NCBI GenBank assembly: GCA_014385265.1
Contig: JACRTJ010000005.1
Coordinates: 1 to 64,000 of the forward strand
Direction: 5' to 3'
Origin: Enterocloster hominis (ex Liu et al. 2021)
GTDB taxonomy: Bacteria; Bacillota; Clostridia; Lachnospirales; Lachnospiraceae
DNA: 64,000 nucleotides
Numbering within the stretch: the stretch's first letter is position 1; each line of letters starts with the position of its first letter. The position numbers and the translations under genes were made by a program. Shown piece by piece: positions 1 through 9,298 of this stretch. The notes under the pieces were generated by a model. It searched no databases and was not told the origin of the DNA. It saw only the letters and a list, made by a program, of their open reading frames with translations.

Positions 1-1356
1 ATCCTGTATCCTGCTTTCCGTCCGCATATGCCGCAGTTCCCGCCCATCATGGCAGATGTAGTAATACTCATCCTCAAAAACGGCACAGCTCATGTTATAA
101 TACTTTCCGATATCCGCTTTGTATGCACGGGTCCTCCGTTTTTCGTGATCCTGAAGCTTGATATAGCTTTTGATCCCGTTCTCCTTCAGATAGGAAAGAT
201 TCTTTTCGCTGCAGTAACCGCTGTCCGCAGTGACTGCTTCCAGATCTTCCCCAAATGCTTTCCGGTGCTTTTCCAAAACCGGGATCAGCGTGTTGTAATC
301 AGTCCGGTCGCTGCTGACATAACTGTGGACAATGAAATAGTTCTCTACTGCGATCTGGACATTGTATGCCGGTTTCAGCTGGCCGTTGAGCATGTGGTCT
401 TCTTTCATTCTCATGAAGGTTGCTTCCAGATCTGTCTTGGAATAGCTGTTCCGTCCTTTTCCCATGATCTCAAAGTGTTCCTTGTATTCCATCAGGCGGC
501 TGCCGCAGGTCTCCAGTTCTTCATACAGCTTCTGGATCTCCGGCTTACGCTGTCCCTTTCCGTAAACAAAACCGATCCCTTCCCCTTCAGCGATCGTTTT
601 CAGGTTTTTCTGCAGCTTCAGGATCTCAGGCGGGGAACAGCCGTCGATTTCGATCACGGTATTATTGGAAATCTTCTTGTGCTTTGTCAGCTTCCGTTTC
701 CGGTTCTCCTCGATCACACGCCGGACTTTGTCCATGCCTTCCACCACAAACATCCTGGCATCCCCAAGATCATATTTCGGTCCATACCCGTTTTCATGCA
801 GAAGTGCATTGTAAGCTGCATAAAGGGCATCAATGGTGTCCAGAAGCCCCGCAAGATGGTAGTTTAAGCTTCCCCGCCAGACAAAGGTATAACGGTTGGC
901 GTTTGCTTCTATTTTAGTGCCATCGATAAAAAGCTCTCTGAGTGTGAGCAGGCCTTCCTTTTTCAAACGGCGCAGGAACTGGTAATTCAGTTCATCCAGG
1001 ATCTCACCGGTCAGTTTTTTTCCCTTAAAATCATAAAAAGCATCCCGCCTGGGTCTCTGGCCTTTGGTCAGCCAGATGAATGCCAGGTCCCGTTCACACA
1101 GTTCCACGATCCGGTCAACGGCCCGGATGCCACGCATGTTTGCGTAGGTAACAACAGCATACAGCATGATTGGATTGTACCCGGTTCTTCCCTGGTCTGA
1201 ACAACAGGCCAGCAGGCCTGAAAAATCCAATTCCTCCATTACTTTTTTCAGGGTATAGACAGGATCGTCGTCGGGTAAATGCAATTCGAAGAAGCTGAAG
1301 TTAATTTTCTGTTGCCCAAAATCAAAAAAGTCGTTATAATAATCTTGTTTAAGCAT
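1..1356 (-). mobile_element. IS1182-family transposase, cut by the left window edge
   Basis: The minus strand is open from an ATG at 1356 to base 1 (452 codons), so the C-terminus lies outside the window. The protein has the layout of IS1182 (DUF772 plus DDE) transposases: an N-terminal helical domain, an IDGTKIEANANR block with its aspartate near residue 145, a long variable middle, and a TADSGYCSEKN block with its aspartate near residue 377. Two of three DDE acids are therefore visible; the third would lie beyond the edge. No frameshift or stop interrupts the visible part, so it may be intact. A TATAAT hexamer inside a GTTCCAT/ATGGAAC inverted repeat (1358-1377) sits just before the ATG with no good ribosome binding site. 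The downstream IS end cannot be seen, so terminal repeats were not defined. Confidence 0.88.
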
Positions 1357-1431
1357 AGTTCCATTATAACATGGAACGGGGAAAAGATGGTTGTCGTTAG
1401 CCATCTTTTTCTCTTTTTTATGAAAAAATTT

Positions 1432-1475
1432 CAGGGTCGGTTGTGACTCACATAAGTCACAGCCGGCCCTGTTTT
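1432..1475. terminator. Stem-loop between cyuA and the transposase
   Basis: Arms at 1432-1447 and 1456-1471 pair over 16 bp with two G-U pairs. On the minus strand the stem is followed by AAATTTTTTC and on the plus strand by TTTT. It most likely ends the patB-cyuA transcript, but it could instead be part of the insertion sequence end. A second weaker hairpin (AAAGATGG/CCATCTTT, 1383-1408) lies between it and the transposase. Confidence 0.6.
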
Positions 1476-1537
1476 AGACTATCTATTTCCCGACAGCCCC
1501 TTTTTATTTTCGCGGGCAGCGGGCCAGGGTCTGGCCC

Positions 1538-2818
1538 TTACGCCCGGCCCTTTTCCTGCAGGATATCCACGATGGTCTTCTCTGTTCCCGTCATGCCCGG
1601 CGAGGCGATCTCACCCATATGGCGCATGGTCTCCTCCGGCGTACTGCCGTTGATGCCATGGATATCGTCGATGAAGATCCCGTTCATTCCCAGCTCTGCG
1701 GACTGGAATGCCGCGTCCACAGCCACAACGCCCTTCATGGTACAGCCCTTATTCCCGCCGTGGCAGATCATTCCGGTGATGCTGCTGGCCATGTTGTTGA
1801 TGGTCTTTGCCATCATCTGATCGTCGCCGCCCCACAGATATACCAGAGCGCAGGCCATTCCCGTTCCGGCCGCGATCCCGCAGCCGCAGAAGGCCGATAA
1901 TTTGCCGGAATATTCCTTAATATACATACAGATCAGATAACTAAGCGCCGTTGCCCGGTACAATGCCTCATCCTCCAGCCCCCGGATCTTACATACGCCG
2001 TAAAGGGGCATGGTGGCGATGATCCCGTGGGCCCCGGAGCCGGTGATGCTCATGGCCGGCCGGTCCAGTCCGATGACACGGGCCTCGATGGCGGCATTGC
2101 AGAGAAGGGATGCCGTTTTCTGCTCATCGGAGGAAAGGATCTGTCCGCCGTTCTTTTTCAGGAGATGGCGGGCATAGGTGGTCCTTTCGTTCTTTAAGCC
2201 CTCTTCAAACAGGGCGTAGTTCATGTCATAGGCGGCCTTTATGAAGGAGATCTCTTCTGCCGGGACCGTTTTCGCATATTCATAGATCTGCCTCAGGGTA
2301 TAATTATGGATCAGAGGCGTTTCCTCTGCAGCCTCTGCAGCCTGGGGCTCCTCCCGGTCCAGGATGGTTTTTCCGTTTGCTTCGATCCGTACCACATTGG
2401 TATGGGAGTCCCGGATCCGCACCATGGCTTCGCCGTCTGCGGTCTTTACCTGGGCCTCAATGAAGATCCGGCTGGTGATCCCGCTCATTTCCACATGGAT
2501 CCTTCCGGCCTTCACCAGGGCCTCTGCCGCCGCATTGTCCGCTTCTGTCACATCGGCCAGGCTCTCCAGCTCCTTTTCCGGTCTCCCGGCCACGGCTCCC
2601 AGGGCAGCCGCATATTCGTTTCCGAAAAACAGGCTGTTGGGGATCCCGCAGGTATAGGCATTTTTATACATGCCGCTGTTTAATAAGAGCCGCACCTCCT
2701 TAAGCTCTCCCGTAAGATAGGATCTGGCTCTGGAGACTGCGTATGCAATGGCCCCCGGCTCTGTAACTCCCAGGGCCGGACGCATATCGTCTTTGATCAG
2801 TTTTGTAAGTTCATGCAT
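1538..2818 (-). CDS. cyuA: L-cysteine desulfidase / serine dehydratase alpha-like protein (UPF0597 family)
   Basis: The 426-residue protein belongs to the UPF0597/CyuA family, which contains iron-sulfur L-cysteine desulfidases related to the alpha subunit of L-serine dehydratase; the reaction gives pyruvate, ammonia and sulfide. Family marks are the N-terminal ALGVTEPGAIAYA block, a GSGAHG loop, and conserved cysteines in FCGCGIAAG and ICHGGNKGC, which would hold the cluster. The start at 2818 is chosen because GGGAGG lies 8 bases before it; a longer reading frame to 2848 would run into the upstream gene. It follows patB by 13 bases, so the two are probably cotranscribed for cysteine or thiol amino acid breakdown. 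Whether cysteine or another amino acid is the real substrate cannot be told from sequence. Confidence 0.88.
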   Translation of the reverse strand: MHELTKLIKDDMRPALGVTEPGAIAYAVSRARSYLTGELKEVRLLLNSGMYKNAYTCGIPNSLFFGNEYAAALGAVAGRPEKELESLADVTEADNAAAEALVKAGRIHVEMSGITSRIFIEAQVKTADGEAMVRIRDSHTNVVRIEANGKTILDREEPQAAEAAEETPLIHNYTLRQIYEYAKTVPAEEISFIKAAYDMNYALFEEGLKNERTTYARHLLKKNGGQILSSDEQKTASLLCNAAIEARVIGLDRPAMSITGSGAHGIIATMPLYGVCKIRGLEDEALYRATALSYLICMYIKEYSGKLSAFCGCGIAAGTGMACALVYLWGGDDQMMAKTINNMASSITGMICHGGNKGCTMKGVVAVDAAFQSAELGMNGIFIDDIHGINGSTPEETMRHMGEIASPGMTGTEKTIVDILQEKGRA

Positions 2819-2831
2819 GATGTTTCCTCCC

Positions 2832-4013
2832 TTAATGAGCCAGCTCATTGACGGCCCGTTCCAGCTGCCCCAGGGCCTTTTCCAGAGTGGCCCTTGGACA
2901 CGCTGCGTTTAACCGCATAAATCCGCTCAGAGCCCTTGTGAAATCAGAACCCGGATTCAGTCCCAGACCGGCCTTTCTGATCATAAACGCCTTAAGCTCC
3001 TGGTCTGTCATATTGAGCTTCCGGCAGTCCAGCCACACCAGGTAGGTGGCGTCGGGGATATTGGCCCGGATCAGCGGGATCCTTGTGTCAAAATATTCCT
3101 TAATATAATCCAGGTTTCCGGATATGTATTCCAGAAGCTGCTCCAGCCACTCCTCGCCCTCATTTAAGGCCGCTTCCATGGCCACGGAGCTGAAGGCGTT
3201 GTTCCGGTGGATGTCCATGCCGCCCCAGTAGGAATCGAACTTCTTCTTCATTTCCAGACACGGGAACACCGTGGTGGATGCCTGGAGGCCGGCCAGGTTA
3301 AAGGTCTTTGTGACAGAGATACAGGTGATCACCTTTTTATCTGCTCCCGGTGCCGCAAGGACCGCCGGCGTATGCTTTTTCCCATGGAAGATCAGGTCGG
3401 AATGGATCTCGTCGGAAACCACCAGCACGTCGTTTTCAAAGCAGATCGTAAGCATCCTTTCCAGTTCTTCCTTCGTCCATACCCGTCCCAGGGGATTGTG
3501 GGGATTGCAGAGGATGAAAAGCTTCACCTCCGGGTCCTTTGCCTGTCTTTCAAAGTCTTCAAAGTCCACTTCCCATACGCCGTCCCGCTCCAGGAAGTTA
3601 TTCTGCACCAGGGTCCTTCCGGTATTTTCTGTGATATCGAAAAATTCCGGGTACACCGGCGGCTGGATCAGGACCTTTTCTCCCTTTTGGGTAAACAGCT
3701 TGATGATCCCCGCCAGGGCCGGGACCACTCCCAGGCTCCAGCTGCAGAGAGACGGATCAAACTTCCAGCCGTTTCTTCTCTCCTGCCAGTCTGCATACGC
3801 CTTAAAATAGCTGTCCGGCCGGGAGGTATAACCCCAGATCCCTTCCTCCGCTTTCTTTTTGCAGGCGTCGATGATGGGCTGGGCCGTCTTAAAATCCATA
3901 TCTGCGATCCATAAGGGGATCACGTCGTCTGTACCAAAATTTTTCACGCGCTCATCGTATTTGGCGGAGCGGTTCTGGCTTCTGTCCACGGGCTCATCAA
4001 AATTATATTTCAT
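2832..4013 (-). CDS. patB: PatB/MalY-type PLP-dependent C-S lyase (aminotransferase class I/II fold)
   Basis: This 393-residue fold-type I PLP enzyme matches the MalY/PatB cystathionine beta-lyase group. The Schiff-base lysine is K236 in SVTKTFNLAGLQ, the ring-contact aspartate is D201 in DEIHSDL, and the NPHNPLGRVW block is typical of the group. Such enzymes cleave C-S bonds of cystathionine, cysteine or cysteine conjugates to give a thiol, pyruvate and ammonia in the cytosol. The coupling with a predicted cysteine desulfidase supports a sulfur amino acid role. Transcription starts from a consensus promoter at 4099-4127 that shares a palindrome with the divergent dppA promoter. A plain aminotransferase activity cannot be excluded. 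Confidence 0.9.
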   Translation of the reverse strand: MKYNFDEPVDRSQNRSAKYDERVKNFGTDDVIPLWIADMDFKTAQPIIDACKKKAEEGIWGYTSRPDSYFKAYADWQERRNGWKFDPSLCSWSLGVVPALAGIIKLFTQKGEKVLIQPPVYPEFFDITENTGRTLVQNNFLERDGVWEVDFEDFERQAKDPEVKLFILCNPHNPLGRVWTKEELERMLTICFENDVLVVSDEIHSDLIFHGKKHTPAVLAAPGADKKVITCISVTKTFNLAGLQASTTVFPCLEMKKKFDSYWGGMDIHRNNAFSSVAMEAALNEGEEWLEQLLEYISGNLDYIKEYFDTRIPLIRANIPDATYLVWLDCRKLNMTDQELKAFMIRKAGLGLNPGSDFTRALSGFMRLNAACPRATLEKALGQLERAVNELAH

Positions 4014-4098
4014 TTTCTTACCTCTGCTTTCCCTGGATATTTTAAGGGCTGTTCCGGAGTCGCCTCCATTTTTTAACTTACAGTATAATATTACTCAT

Positions 4099-4127
4099 AG
4101 TATAATTATTTTTGTTAATTCTGTCAA
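4099..4127 (-). promoter_or_regulatory. Promoter of patB-cyuA
   Basis: On the minus strand TTGACA (4122-4127) and TATACT (4099-4104) are separated by 17 bases. The -35 box forms the left half of the palindrome shared with the divergent promoter. Confidence 0.75.
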
Positions 4128-4136
4128 TATATTGAC
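4123..4136. promoter_or_regulatory. Perfect 14-bp palindrome joining two divergent -35 boxes, candidate operator
   Basis: GTCAATATATTGAC reads the same on both strands and overlaps the -35 boxes of both the patB and dppA promoters. One bound dimer would block or modulate both. The XRE-cupin regulator encoded at 5158-5754 is the obvious local candidate binder; this link is inference. Confidence 0.5.
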
Positions 4137-4160
4137 TTTATTTTATTATAGTTTTATAAT
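4132..4160 (+). promoter_or_regulatory. Promoter of the dppA cluster
   Basis: TTGACT (4132-4137) and TATAAT (4155-4160) lie 17 bases apart, with the dppA start codon about 60 bases downstream. Confidence 0.75.
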
Positions 4161-4220
4161 GTTTCAACATAGAGTAATCTCACTACAAAATATATCTACG
4201 CATTCTTAAGGAGGATTATC

Positions 4221-5063
4221 ATGAAAATCTTTATTTCTGTCGACATGGAAGGTATGGCAGGCATCACGTCTCCGTCCCAGGAACGGGAAGAGACAGTTTC
4301 TTTCCGCCGGGCGCTCCATAACCAGGTCCGCTGGATCATTGAAGGGATCCAGGCCTCTGAAAAAAATGGAGAGGTTGAGGAGATCACCATTGCCGATTCC
4401 CATGGAAGCGGAAGAAACCTTTCCTATGATGAACTGAGCCAGATGGATGACCGGATCAGCCTGGTCAGCGGCTCCCCGCGCCCGCAGTATATGGTGGCCT
4501 GTCTGGATGAGACATATGATGTGGCGTTCTTTGCCGGATACCACGCCGGCCCCGGAGAGATCTGCGCCAATATGGATCACAGCTTCTATGGAAAGGTCGT
4601 TTCATGCCTGAAGATCAATGGAGCCTATATGAACGAGACCGTTACCAACGCCGCCATTGCCGCCTCCTATAAAGTACCGGTGGGACTGGTCATCGGCGAT
4701 TCCGGTCTGCGCAGGCAGCTGATCGATAAGGAAATGATGCCCTGGGTAAAATTTGTGACCACAAAAGAATCCCTTACCCGCTATGCGGCAAAGTTCCAGC
4801 CCCAGAGAAAGCTCCGCGAGGACACCATCTGTGCAGTGAAGGAGGTCCTGGCATCCGACTTAAAGAAGCTCCCCCTTTACGAGACAGCCGTTCCGGCCGT
4901 TCTGGGCATTGATTTTAAATCAACAGCCATGGCCGATGCCGTTGCCCTGACTCCGGGCGTAAGACGCTTAAGCGGCACTGAGGTGGAGATCACCTGCGCC
5001 GATATGAAGGAACTGGCCTGCGGGATCTCCGCACTCACAAGCCTCTCCGGAACCGCCAGCTAA
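4221..5063 (+). CDS. dppA: D-aminopeptidase, peptidase family M55
   Basis: The 280-residue protein has the DppA zinc-site pattern: D8 and E10 in SVDMEGMAG, H61 in ADSHGSG, H108 in GYHAGPG and E139 in the MNETVTNAA segment. Family M55 enzymes are cytosolic multimeric peptidases that release D-amino acids from short D-peptides such as D-Ala-D-Ala. AAGGAGG sits 7 bases before the ATG. It opens a plus-strand cluster with a regulator, an M19 dipeptidase and a beta-lactamase-fold hydrolase, all suited to breaking down wall-derived or D-residue peptides. Unlike the Bacillus dpp operon, no peptide ABC transporter genes adjoin it. Confidence 0.93.
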   Translation: MKIFISVDMEGMAGITSPSQEREETVSFRRALHNQVRWIIEGIQASEKNGEVEEITIADSHGSGRNLSYDELSQMDDRISLVSGSPRPQYMVACLDETYDVAFFAGYHAGPGEICANMDHSFYGKVVSCLKINGAYMNETVTNAAIAASYKVPVGLVIGDSGLRRQLIDKEMMPWVKFVTTKESLTRYAAKFQPQRKLREDTICAVKEVLASDLKKLPLYETAVPAVLGIDFKSTAMADAVALTPGVRRLSGTEVEITCADMKELACGISALTSLSGTAS

Positions 5064-5157
5064 GGGTCCCGGAATCTTTATCCGGCTGCCCGGTCCCGCG
5101 GGAGGACGCCGCCGGAAGCAGCCCATGACCGGCATATGAAAGGGGGAAATCTGAACC

Positions 5158-5754
5158 ATGTATGGAAATCGGATCCGGGAAGCCCGGAAGAAAAAAGGAA
5201 TGACTTTGAAACAGGTCGCAGACGCGACCGGATATACCATCGGGCATATCTCCCAGATCGAACGGAATCTGAAATCTCCGTCGCTTTCTGCCCTGAGAAA
5301 GATCGCCGCCTGCCTGGAATGCTCTGAGGTCTGGCTCATCATGGGCGGATCCGACGACGCTCCCCTGGCACAGGCAGATGGAGAAGGCGGCTCCCGGGAA
5401 TCCTTTCTGATCCGCAAAGAGAACCGGATCCCCATGAAGATCCCCGAGATCGATGTCTCCTACTCCATCTTCACCCCCTCCCGCCTCCCGGACGGAAGGG
5501 AAGCGAAGATCACCGGTCTTATGGTCCGTGTACAGCCGGGCCACTGGGTCACAGAGCGCATGATCTCCCACAGCACATACGATGAAAGCCTTCTGCTTTT
5601 AAAGGGAGAGATGGAGCTCCACATGGACAACAGCGTATACACGATCCATGAGGGCGACAGCTTCTATATTCCCAGCGGCAGCCTGCACAACTATATGAAC
5701 CGATCAAAGGAAGAGGCGGTCATCGTCGTCTACTTCTCACAATTAGTATACTAA
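5158..5754 (+). CDS. XRE-family regulator with C-terminal cupin domain
   Basis: This 198-residue protein joins an N-terminal Cro/CI-type helix-turn-helix (about residues 5-60, with KQVADATGYTIGHISQIERN) to a C-terminal cupin barrel (about 120-195, with SGSLHNYMN near the end). Such proteins sense a small ligand in the cupin and switch amino acid, peptide or polyamine catabolic genes. Its position between two peptidase genes suggests it controls this cluster, perhaps through the palindrome at 4123-4136. The ligand cannot be deduced. It starts 19 bases after a short GC-rich spacer with an AAAGGGGG ribosome binding site. Confidence 0.9.
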   Translation: MYGNRIREARKKKGMTLKQVADATGYTIGHISQIERNLKSPSLSALRKIAACLECSEVWLIMGGSDDAPLAQADGEGGSRESFLIRKENRIPMKIPEIDVSYSIFTPSRLPDGREAKITGLMVRVQPGHWVTERMISHSTYDESLLLLKGEMELHMDNSVYTIHEGDSFYIPSGSLHNYMNRSKEEAVIVVYFSQLVY

Positions 5755-5767
5755 GGAAGCTGTAACT

Positions 5768-6766
5768 ATGAAATACATCATTGACGGACATTATGATATT
5801 CTCATGGACGTGGCCGCCCGCCGGAAAAAAGGCGAGCGCCAGGTCATCCGGAGGCGTTACTATCCCGCCTTCCAGAAGGGCGGCGTGACCGGTATCGTCG
5901 CCTCCATTTTTGTGGACAGCCAGTACCTGCCCTATGGGGCCCTTTCTGTGGCCATGGAGCAGATCTCGGCCCTCCACTGCGAGATCGAGGAAACCCCGGA
6001 TCTTCTCATGCTCTGCACCAGCGCAGACGACTTCCTCCGGGCCGCCGAAACCGGAAAGATCGGCTTTCTTCTCTCCTTTGAGGGAGCAGAGCCCGTTTCC
6101 TCCTGCCTCCTGCTCCACGGCTTTTATGCCGCAGGCGTCCGTGGACTGGGCCTGGCCTGGAGCCGCAGAAACGCTGCGGCTGACGGCTGCGACTTTTCCG
6201 GCAGCCTGAAAAAAGGCGGCCTTACGGAGTTTGGCCGGGAGCTGGTGAAGGAAGCCGAAGACCTTCATATGATCCTGGACCTCAGCCATTTAAGCGATGA
6301 AGGGGTGGAGGACGTGCTCTCCATCACCTCCTGCCCGGTGATCGCCTCCCACTCCAACTCCAGGGCCGTTGCCGGCAGCAACCGGAACCTGACCGACTGC
6401 CAGATGCGGGAGATCGCCAGCCGCGGCGGAACGGTGGGACTCAACGGGTGCAGTCTCCTGACCGCCGGTCCCGGTGTTTCCCCCGATCAGAACGGACTGA
6501 CCGCCCATCTGGATCATATGACAGAGATCATGGGAGAGGACCATGTGGCCTTTGGCTTCGATTTCTGCGACTCATTTTTTGCGGACGACCTGTCCTCGTC
6601 CACGGACCAGATGCCGGAGCGCCCCTTTGATATCCTCTCCGGAGCCCACGAGAACCTTCCGGCCTTCCTGGACCATTTAAGGCAGCACGGGTATACAGAA
6701 AGCCATCTGGCAAAGCTGGCCGGGGAAAACTGGCTCCATACCTTCCGTCACATTTTAAAACACTGA
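5768..6766 (+). CDS. Membrane dipeptidase-like zinc peptidase, family M19
   Basis: The 332-residue protein matches renal-dipeptidase-type M19 enzymes. Metal ligands are visible as H8 and D10 (IDGHYDI), the bridging glutamate in LSFEGAEP, and histidines in DLSHLSDEG and IASHSNSRAV. These amidohydrolase-fold enzymes cleave dipeptides, including ones with a D-residue at the C-terminal position. No signal peptide is seen, so it should act in the cytosol. It follows the regulator by 13 bases and precedes the serine hydrolase by 22 bases, so one operon is likely, with DppA supplying or sharing substrates. Confidence 0.92.
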   Translation: MKYIIDGHYDILMDVAARRKKGERQVIRRRYYPAFQKGGVTGIVASIFVDSQYLPYGALSVAMEQISALHCEIEETPDLLMLCTSADDFLRAAETGKIGFLLSFEGAEPVSSCLLLHGFYAAGVRGLGLAWSRRNAAADGCDFSGSLKKGGLTEFGRELVKEAEDLHMILDLSHLSDEGVEDVLSITSCPVIASHSNSRAVAGSNRNLTDCQMREIASRGGTVGLNGCSLLTAGPGVSPDQNGLTAHLDHMTEIMGEDHVAFGFDFCDSFFADDLSSSTDQMPERPFDILSGAHENLPAFLDHLRQHGYTESHLAKLAGENWLHTFRHILKH

Positions 6767-6788
6767 TATTTCTGAAAGGATACGACCA

Positions 6789-8330
6789 ATGAACACAAAT
6801 GTAAGCAAACAGCTCGATGATCTTTTCCGCGTATGGGACAACGGCCTCTGCCCGGGAGCCCAGGTGCTGATCCGCCAGCACGGCGAAACTGTTTATGAAA
6901 AATGCTTTGGCTACGGAAACCTGGAGAACCAGCTGAAGATCAAAAACGACAGCATCCTGCACGTGGCCTCCATCTCCAAGGAGTTCACCGTCCTCTCCAT
7001 CCTCCTTCTCTGGAAGGAAGGGAAGCTGGGCCTGGACGACGATATCCGTAAATATGTGGGAGAATATATCAACATCGAAGAGCCCATTACCGTGCGCCAG
7101 ATGATGAACAATGTCAGCGGCCTCAGGGACCAGTGGGAGCTTTTATTCATGCGCAGCATCACCATCAACGACCAGATCACCATGGATGACATCAACACCA
7201 CCATCCGGCTCCAGAAGCACTTAAACTTCAAGCCCCAGTCCAGATATCTTTACAGCAACACGGGCTTCCATCTTCTGGCGCTGATCGTTGAAAAGCTGTC
7301 CGGCATGAGCTTCCCGCAGTTTGCCAAAGAACGGATCTTCAAGCCTCTCGGCATGGAGCACACCTTCGTCCGGGAAAGCTACACCCAGATCGTTCCCAAC
7401 CTGGTCTACTCCTACCAGGATGACGGCGACGGAAATTACTATTATAATCCCTTAAACTATTGCGTTTACGGCCCCACCTCCGTCAATACATGTGCCTCCG
7501 ATCTCAGTAAGATCCTGGACGAGTACATCCATCCCCAGGTCATCGACCCGGAGATCATTGCCCTGATGAAGACCCCGGCCATCTTAAGCGACGGAACGGC
7601 TGCGGAATACTGCGGCGGCCTCATGACCCATAAGCTCCACGGACTGGATGTGTTCGGCCACGGCGGCGCCGATGCCGCTTACCGCGGACAGGTATCCTGT
7701 ATCCCCGAAAAGGAGCTGGAGGTGATCCTGTTAAGCAATACCACCACCCGCGTCATGGCAAAAATGGCCGATAAGGCTGCCTGCATCGTTCTTGGTCTTC
7801 CGGACTGCACCGAGCCCGCTGTACCGGAGCACAAAGAGGCTCCCGCCCATGCCGGTCTGTTTGCTGCCTCCCTTCCCGATGATCCGCTGTTTGTAAACAT
7901 CCTGGACCATGACGGAACGCTCTTTATGAAGAGAGAATGGTGCGAAACTGAACTGGTCAGGACCGAAGACGGCGGCTACCGGGTCGGCACTCTGGACGAG
8001 GTGATCTACTTCACAGAGGAAGGGATCCTTTACCGTCTTCCGGCCCGCGTGGTAAAAATGACGCCGGTCTCCCCGGCTGATCCCTCTCTTTTTGAGGAAG
8101 GCCATTACTACGATGAGGAAACCGACGCCCACGTTACTCTTGAGAAAACAGAAAACGGCTGCGCCCTCTGTATGCTCCGTTATGGAAAATCAGAGCTTTA
8201 CAGGAACGCAGCCGGAGAAAACATTTTCAGCTTCGGCCCGGATCTTACGATGTATGTGAGGCCGGAAAACGGCTCCCTCATCCTGGACGGAGGCCGGATC
8301 AAAAATATCGTACTGAAGAAGATGGACTAG
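6789..8330 (+). CDS. Beta-lactamase-fold serine hydrolase (class C/D-aminopeptidase-like)
   Basis: The 513-residue protein has a class C beta-lactamase domain (about residues 8-345) with S61-x-x-K64 (SISK), Y155-S-N157 and an HGG triad block near residue 297. The C-terminal 150 residues resemble the beta-barrel add-on of DmpB/PBP4-star-like D-aminopeptidases and esterases. There is no signal peptide, so a cytosolic peptidase working on D-residue peptides fits better than an antibiotic beta-lactamase. It is the last gene of the dppA cluster, and its TAG stop shares a CTAG palindrome with the stop of the convergent AEC transporter gene, leaving no room for a terminator between them. Confidence 0.88.
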   Translation: MNTNVSKQLDDLFRVWDNGLCPGAQVLIRQHGETVYEKCFGYGNLENQLKIKNDSILHVASISKEFTVLSILLLWKEGKLGLDDDIRKYVGEYINIEEPITVRQMMNNVSGLRDQWELLFMRSITINDQITMDDINTTIRLQKHLNFKPQSRYLYSNTGFHLLALIVEKLSGMSFPQFAKERIFKPLGMEHTFVRESYTQIVPNLVYSYQDDGDGNYYYNPLNYCVYGPTSVNTCASDLSKILDEYIHPQVIDPEIIALMKTPAILSDGTAAEYCGGLMTHKLHGLDVFGHGGADAAYRGQVSCIPEKELEVILLSNTTTRVMAKMADKAACIVLGLPDCTEPAVPEHKEAPAHAGLFAASLPDDPLFVNILDHDGTLFMKREWCETELVRTEDGGYRVGTLDEVIYFTEEGILYRLPARVVKMTPVSPADPSLFEEGHYYDEETDAHVTLEKTENGCALCMLRYGKSELYRNAAGENIFSFGPDLTMYVRPENGSLILDGGRIKNIVLKKMD

Positions 8331-9268
8331 ATCAGTCCCACGCTCTTCATAAAGAAGATCCACCCAAACAGGGTCCCAACGGCGACGACGGTGCTGATGA
8401 CCACGAACTGGCCAGCCAGCTCGCCGTCGCCGCCCATGTTCTGGGCCATGGGATAAGAGGCGGCAGCCACCGGTGTTCCGTAGATCGCCACCAGAAGGAA
8501 CAGCTCCAGATCCCGGAGGCCAAAGGCGTAGCCCAGGGCCAGCATCACCGCAGGAAGCACCAAAAGCTTTAAGGACAGGGCCGGTACCAGGTATTTCAGG
8601 TTGCCGCGGATGGCGTTGAAGTGAAGTGTCCCGCCCAGGACGAACAGGGCCACTGGCGAGGTGGCGTCCGCAAAGGCCGCAATGGGTGTTAAAAGGCTCT
8701 TGGGCACATGGATGCCCAGAAAGAAAAACACCAGACCCACCATAGCCCCCTGGAGCAGCGGATTTTTCACCACATTGACCAGGATCGTCTTCACGTCTGT
8801 TTTCCCTTCTGAATTGAACATTTCCAGGATCACCACAGAAGTCGTATTATAAATGGTAATTACCACAGTCACCACCATGGCCGCCACAGAGGAGGCCACA
8901 TCCCCGAACACAGAAACAGTCAGAGGAAGACCGAACAGGACGAAATTGCTCCGGTAAATGGCCTGGATGATCACGCCCCTTCTGGGATTCTCCTTTACCA
9001 GCCTGGGGACCGTGAGCACCAGGATCACCTCCAGCACCAGGATACTGATGCCGCAGAAAATCAGCATCACTGGTCTGGGAAGGGAACTGGCGTCAGCCTT
9101 ATAAATATTATAAAAGGTCATAAACGGATAAAAGACCTTAAAAACCATCTTATTCAGCTGCTGGAGAAAGTCCTCCTTTACCACTCCCTTGATCTTCATC
9201 ACATATCCGAAGGTAATGTAACAGAGAAATGGGACAACCGCGTTGACCGCTACCAAAAAGCTTTCCAT
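8327..9268 (-). CDS. AEC-family (auxin efflux carrier) transporter
   Basis: This 313-residue membrane protein shows about ten hydrophobic segments arranged as two repeats of five, as in AEC/BASS-type transporters, with an N-terminal FGYVMKIKGV segment and a PVAAASYPMAQNMGG loop in the second half. Bacterial AEC members move organic acids such as malate, malonate or amino-acid-derived anions. It lies 30 bases behind the DUF1934 gene and may be the last gene of the ddl-murI operon. The substrate is unknown. Confidence 0.88.
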   Translation of the reverse strand: MESFLVAVNAVVPFLCYITFGYVMKIKGVVKEDFLQQLNKMVFKVFYPFMTFYNIYKADASSLPRPVMLIFCGISILVLEVILVLTVPRLVKENPRRGVIIQAIYRSNFVLFGLPLTVSVFGDVASSVAAMVVTVVITIYNTTSVVILEMFNSEGKTDVKTILVNVVKNPLLQGAMVGLVFFFLGIHVPKSLLTPIAAFADATSPVALFVLGGTLHFNAIRGNLKYLVPALSLKLLVLPAVMLALGYAFGLRDLELFLLVAIYGTPVAAASYPMAQNMGGDGELAGQFVVISTVVAVGTLFGWIFFMKSVGLI

Positions 9269-9298
9269 ATTCTGTCTTCCTCTCTTTCTTCTCCGTCC

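Noticed and set aside
28..867. Long plus-strand frame of 279 codons at the left edge
   Set aside because: It is the mirror frame of the minus-strand transposase, has no ribosome binding site, and its protein has no recognisable domain.
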